NCBI RefSeq assembly: GCF_021083645.1
Contig: NZ_JAJNRQ010000001.1
Coordinates: forward strand, 248,001-312,000
Source: Schaalia sp. lx-260
GTDB taxonomy: Bacteria; Actinomycetota; Actinomycetes; Actinomycetales; Actinomycetaceae
Reading direction: 5' to 3'
Length of the DNA stretch: 64,000 nucleotides
Positions 62,265 to 64,000 of the stretch are shown piece by piece; positions within the stretch are counted from its first letter, which is position 1; each line of letters begins with the position of its first letter. The notes beneath the pieces were generated by a model. The model saw nothing but the letters and a program-made list of their open reading frames with translations. It did not search any database and had not been told where the DNA came from. The position numbers and the translations under genes are program-made.

Positions 62265-63188
62265 GTGGGAAAAAAGAAAACTCGTACCTGGCCTGATACT
62301 CCACTGCCATTAGCAGGGCCTGTTATGGATAATCACACGCATTTGCCGGTACATGAATTACAGATTCCACGAGCTGACGGGGTGCGTATCAGTGTGGAGG
62401 AACAGATCATGAGGGCACGTGCTGTGGGGGTCACTTATCAGATTACGAGTGCATGTGAACTTCCTGAATGTGAACCTGCTTTTCGCTTAGCACGCACTTA
62501 TCCGAGTGTACGTGTAGCAGTGGCAATTCACCCAAATGAGGCGGCATTACACGGAGGATACGCGCAGGCCTCGCCTGATGGATTGCAGCCGGAAATAAAA
62601 GAACATCACATTGCCTTGGATGATGCTTTATCTCAGATTGAAAACTATGCCCGTGATCCTATGGTGGTTGCTGTAGGAGAAACAGGTTTGGACTATTTTC
62701 GTACTGCGCAGGAGGGACGCGAAGCGCAGGTGCGATCATTTGAAGCTCATGTGGAAATAGCGCACGCTCTGTCTTTGCCTTTACAAATTCATGATCGTGA
62801 TGCTCATGCGGATACACTGAGTCTTTTACGTCGTTGTGCTCATGCGGGGCAGCCCATTGTTTTCCATTGTTTTTCAGGTGATGCGTCTATGGCGCAGGTA
62901 TTAGCAGAAAATGGTTGGTATGCCTCATTTGCTGGGCCATTAACATATCCGGCGAATGAGGATTTACGTAAGGCATTGAAAGCGTTGCCGCGTAATCGTG
63001 TGCTTGTGGAAACTGATGCTCCGTATTTAACTCCGGTTCCTCATCGAGGAAGCCCTAATGCTTCGTATGTGATGCCACATACGGTTCGCTATATCGCGGA
63101 TTTGTGGGAGGCCTCAGAAAGCGAAACCTGTGAGCAGCTTATGCGTAATTCGTGCGATGTGTATGGCGTGTGGGATAACGCTGTGTGA
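62265..63188 (+). CDS. tatD: TatD-family metal-dependent DNase
   Basis: 307 residues from GTG 62265 with GGAGG five bases upstream; an outer GTG at 62217 lacks a site. Metal-binding motifs: MDNHTHLPV, VAVGETGLDYFR, LPLQIHDRDAHADTL, VFHCFSGD, VLVETDAPYLTPVPHRGSPNAS. TatD enzymes are 3'-5' exonucleases used in DNA repair and RNA quality control. In actinobacteria tatD typically follows metG and precedes rpf and ksgA; here metG is 20 kb away but the rpf-like gene follows. Confidence 0.92.
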   Translation: MGKKKTRTWPDTPLPLAGPVMDNHTHLPVHELQIPRADGVRISVEEQIMRARAVGVTYQITSACELPECEPAFRLARTYPSVRVAVAIHPNEAALHGGYAQASPDGLQPEIKEHHIALDDALSQIENYARDPMVVAVGETGLDYFRTAQEGREAQVRSFEAHVEIAHALSLPLQIHDRDAHADTLSLLRRCAHAGQPIVFHCFSGDASMAQVLAENGWYASFAGPLTYPANEDLRKALKALPRNRVLVETDAPYLTPVPHRGSPNASYVMPHTVRYIADLWEASESETCEQLMRNSCDVYGVWDNAV

Positions 63189-63365
63189 TACCGCGCGTGA
63201 GGCGATGCGTGAAGTAAATGGGAGAGGCGTCCGTGTGCTGTGCGTATTTATGCCCATGAGAAGGCTCACCCTTGATCTGTTGAATTCTGTGGGGCATCCA
63301 TATTAGGATCAATATGTTCCTTTGTGAGAAGTCAAGGAAACCCGCTATTGAGGAGACAATTTATT

Positions 63366-64000
63366 GTGGATGAAATAGAACACATTAAACAAAGGTTTCC
63401 TCATCTTTTCATGTTGTCCTCGCGTATCCAATATGGCGCACGTACTATTCGTCTGGCTGCAATTGCGGCTGCTACTGCTGTAATAGGAACTGCTTGCCTT
63501 AACATTGCTTTCGCACGCACAGAAGTCACCCTTGAAGTAGATGGTGTCACTATGCCGGTCACTACCTGGCAGCCGACAACTGCTGGGGTCCTTGCTGCTG
63601 CCGGTGTAGAACTTGCAGAGCGTGATCTTGTGCAGCCAGCTCTTACTCAAAGCCTGAAAAATAATGATGCTGTCGTGGTCCGTACCTCGCACCCATACAC
63701 CTTAAATATTGATGGGCGTGAACGAACTGTATGGAGTACTGCAAGTAGCGCTGAATACCTGCTAGCTGAAAGTAGTGCTCAAGGAACCAGCGTATCAATC
63801 GCCGCAGATCGTTCATATACTCGTCCTACACTCATACCGTTAGTTTCTAGTCGCCGTCCTGTGCAGGTTCGCTTGGATAGTTCAGTAACAACAGTTATTG
63901 CACAACCGGGTGTAGATGCACGCTCAATCCTTGCAGCGTCCGGTGTTGCTTTAGCGCCGAATGATAGGGTCCGTGTGGCCTCAGAGAAAAACGATATTTT
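63366..64000 (+). CDS. Rpf/YabE-type DUF348 protein, 5' part, cut by window edge
   Basis: The frame is open from GTG 63366 (AGGAG 11 bases upstream) to the right edge, 211 codons. It shows a membrane helix (TIRLAAIAAATAVIGTACLNIAF, residues about 28-50), then repeated DUF348 units: RTEVTLEVDGVTMPVTTWQPTTAGVLAAAGV, HPYTLNIDGRERTVWSTASSAEYLLAE, RPVQVRLDSSVTTVIAQPGVDARSILAASGV. In actinobacteria such repeats precede a G5 domain and a resuscitation-promoting-factor lysozyme-like domain; these would lie beyond the window. Position after tatD supports this. About 177 bases upstream show no clear riboswitch. Confidence 0.82.
   Translation, partial: MDEIEHIKQRFPHLFMLSSRIQYGARTIRLAAIAAATAVIGTACLNIAFARTEVTLEVDGVTMPVTTWQPTTAGVLAAAGVELAERDLVQPALTQSLKNNDAVVVRTSHPYTLNIDGRERTVWSTASSAEYLLAESSAQGTSVSIAADRSYTRPTLIPLVSSRRPVQVRLDSSVTTVIAQPGVDARSILAASGVALAPNDRVRVASEKNDI

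Noticed and set aside
63189-63365. c-di-AMP (ydaO) riboswitch before the rpf-like gene
   Set aside because: Such elements precede some actinobacterial rpf genes, but the gap is short and I could not find the conserved core.

Overview
The window looks like a chromosome segment of a moderate-GC (near 50 % by eye) actinobacterium, most likely family Actinomycetaceae. The grounds are the gene neighbourhoods (5-formyl-THF cyclo-ligase / MoeA-like Glp / RimJ / membrane receptor; PspC-type sensor kinase modules; sucC-sucD-DUF6350-purH; metG-tatD-rpf), the HtaA-type haem-uptake proteins, an LAxTG sortase-E-like anchor and several probable leaderless starts. The genus cannot be fixed from the sequence alone. 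Most of the window is ordinary core chromosome. Accessory material is concentrated at about 10.98-15.7 kb, around and downstream of a tRNA-Ala gene.

Layout. 0-5 kb: 3' end of a PutA-like dehydrogenase gene, a very large helicase-like protein with a degenerate P-loop, and a small conserved-looking ORF. 5.1-11 kb: a 61-bp-period repeat trio, mscL, a SAF-domain protein, then fthC and a divergent glp(moeA)-rimJ-glpR-like cell-division neighbourhood. 11-15.7 kb: a periodic hairpin region, tRNA-Ala(CGC), fragments of an IS3-type transposase and a phage terminase, a small secreted protein paired with a small membrane protein, a gene whose promoter spacer contains 13 consecutive G residues, and a long secreted Pro/Lys-rich protein. 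16-25 kb: an iron-regulated haem-uptake operon (htaA-hmuTUV and two further surface proteins) behind a DtxR/IdeR-like box. 25-36 kb: a carbohydrate cluster resembling Bacillus araB-araD-araL-araM but without araA or the araNPQ transporter. It adds a GpsA-like dehydrogenase, an RpiB-type isomerase, an undescribed multi-pass membrane protein, a divergent FGGY kinase and a DeoR regulator. 36-42 kb: rsmI, a LysP-like permease, a Mn/Fe-type ABC transporter behind a perfect palindrome, and a nicotinamidase. 42-51 kb: metG, PspC/LiaF-like envelope-stress genes with a DesK/NarL two-component pair, and a DUF1846 enzyme. 51-64 kb: pcrA/uvrD, sucCD, a DUF6350 membrane protein, a ZTP riboswitch with purH, guaA, a GNAT gene, tatD and the 5' end of an rpf-type gene.

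How the parts work together. The haem cassette strips haem at the cell surface and delivers it to HmuTUV under iron control. The ara-like cluster could phosphorylate, oxidise and isomerise a pentose, pentitol or tetritol into central metabolism. The Mn transporter and the PspC/two-component module form stress and nutrient responses. The purH riboswitch couples purine synthesis to folate status (ZTP). The most unusual signals are the poly-G promoter, the reorganised ara-like operon, the hairpin-rich periodic region before tRNA-Ala, and several palindromes that look like undescribed operators.
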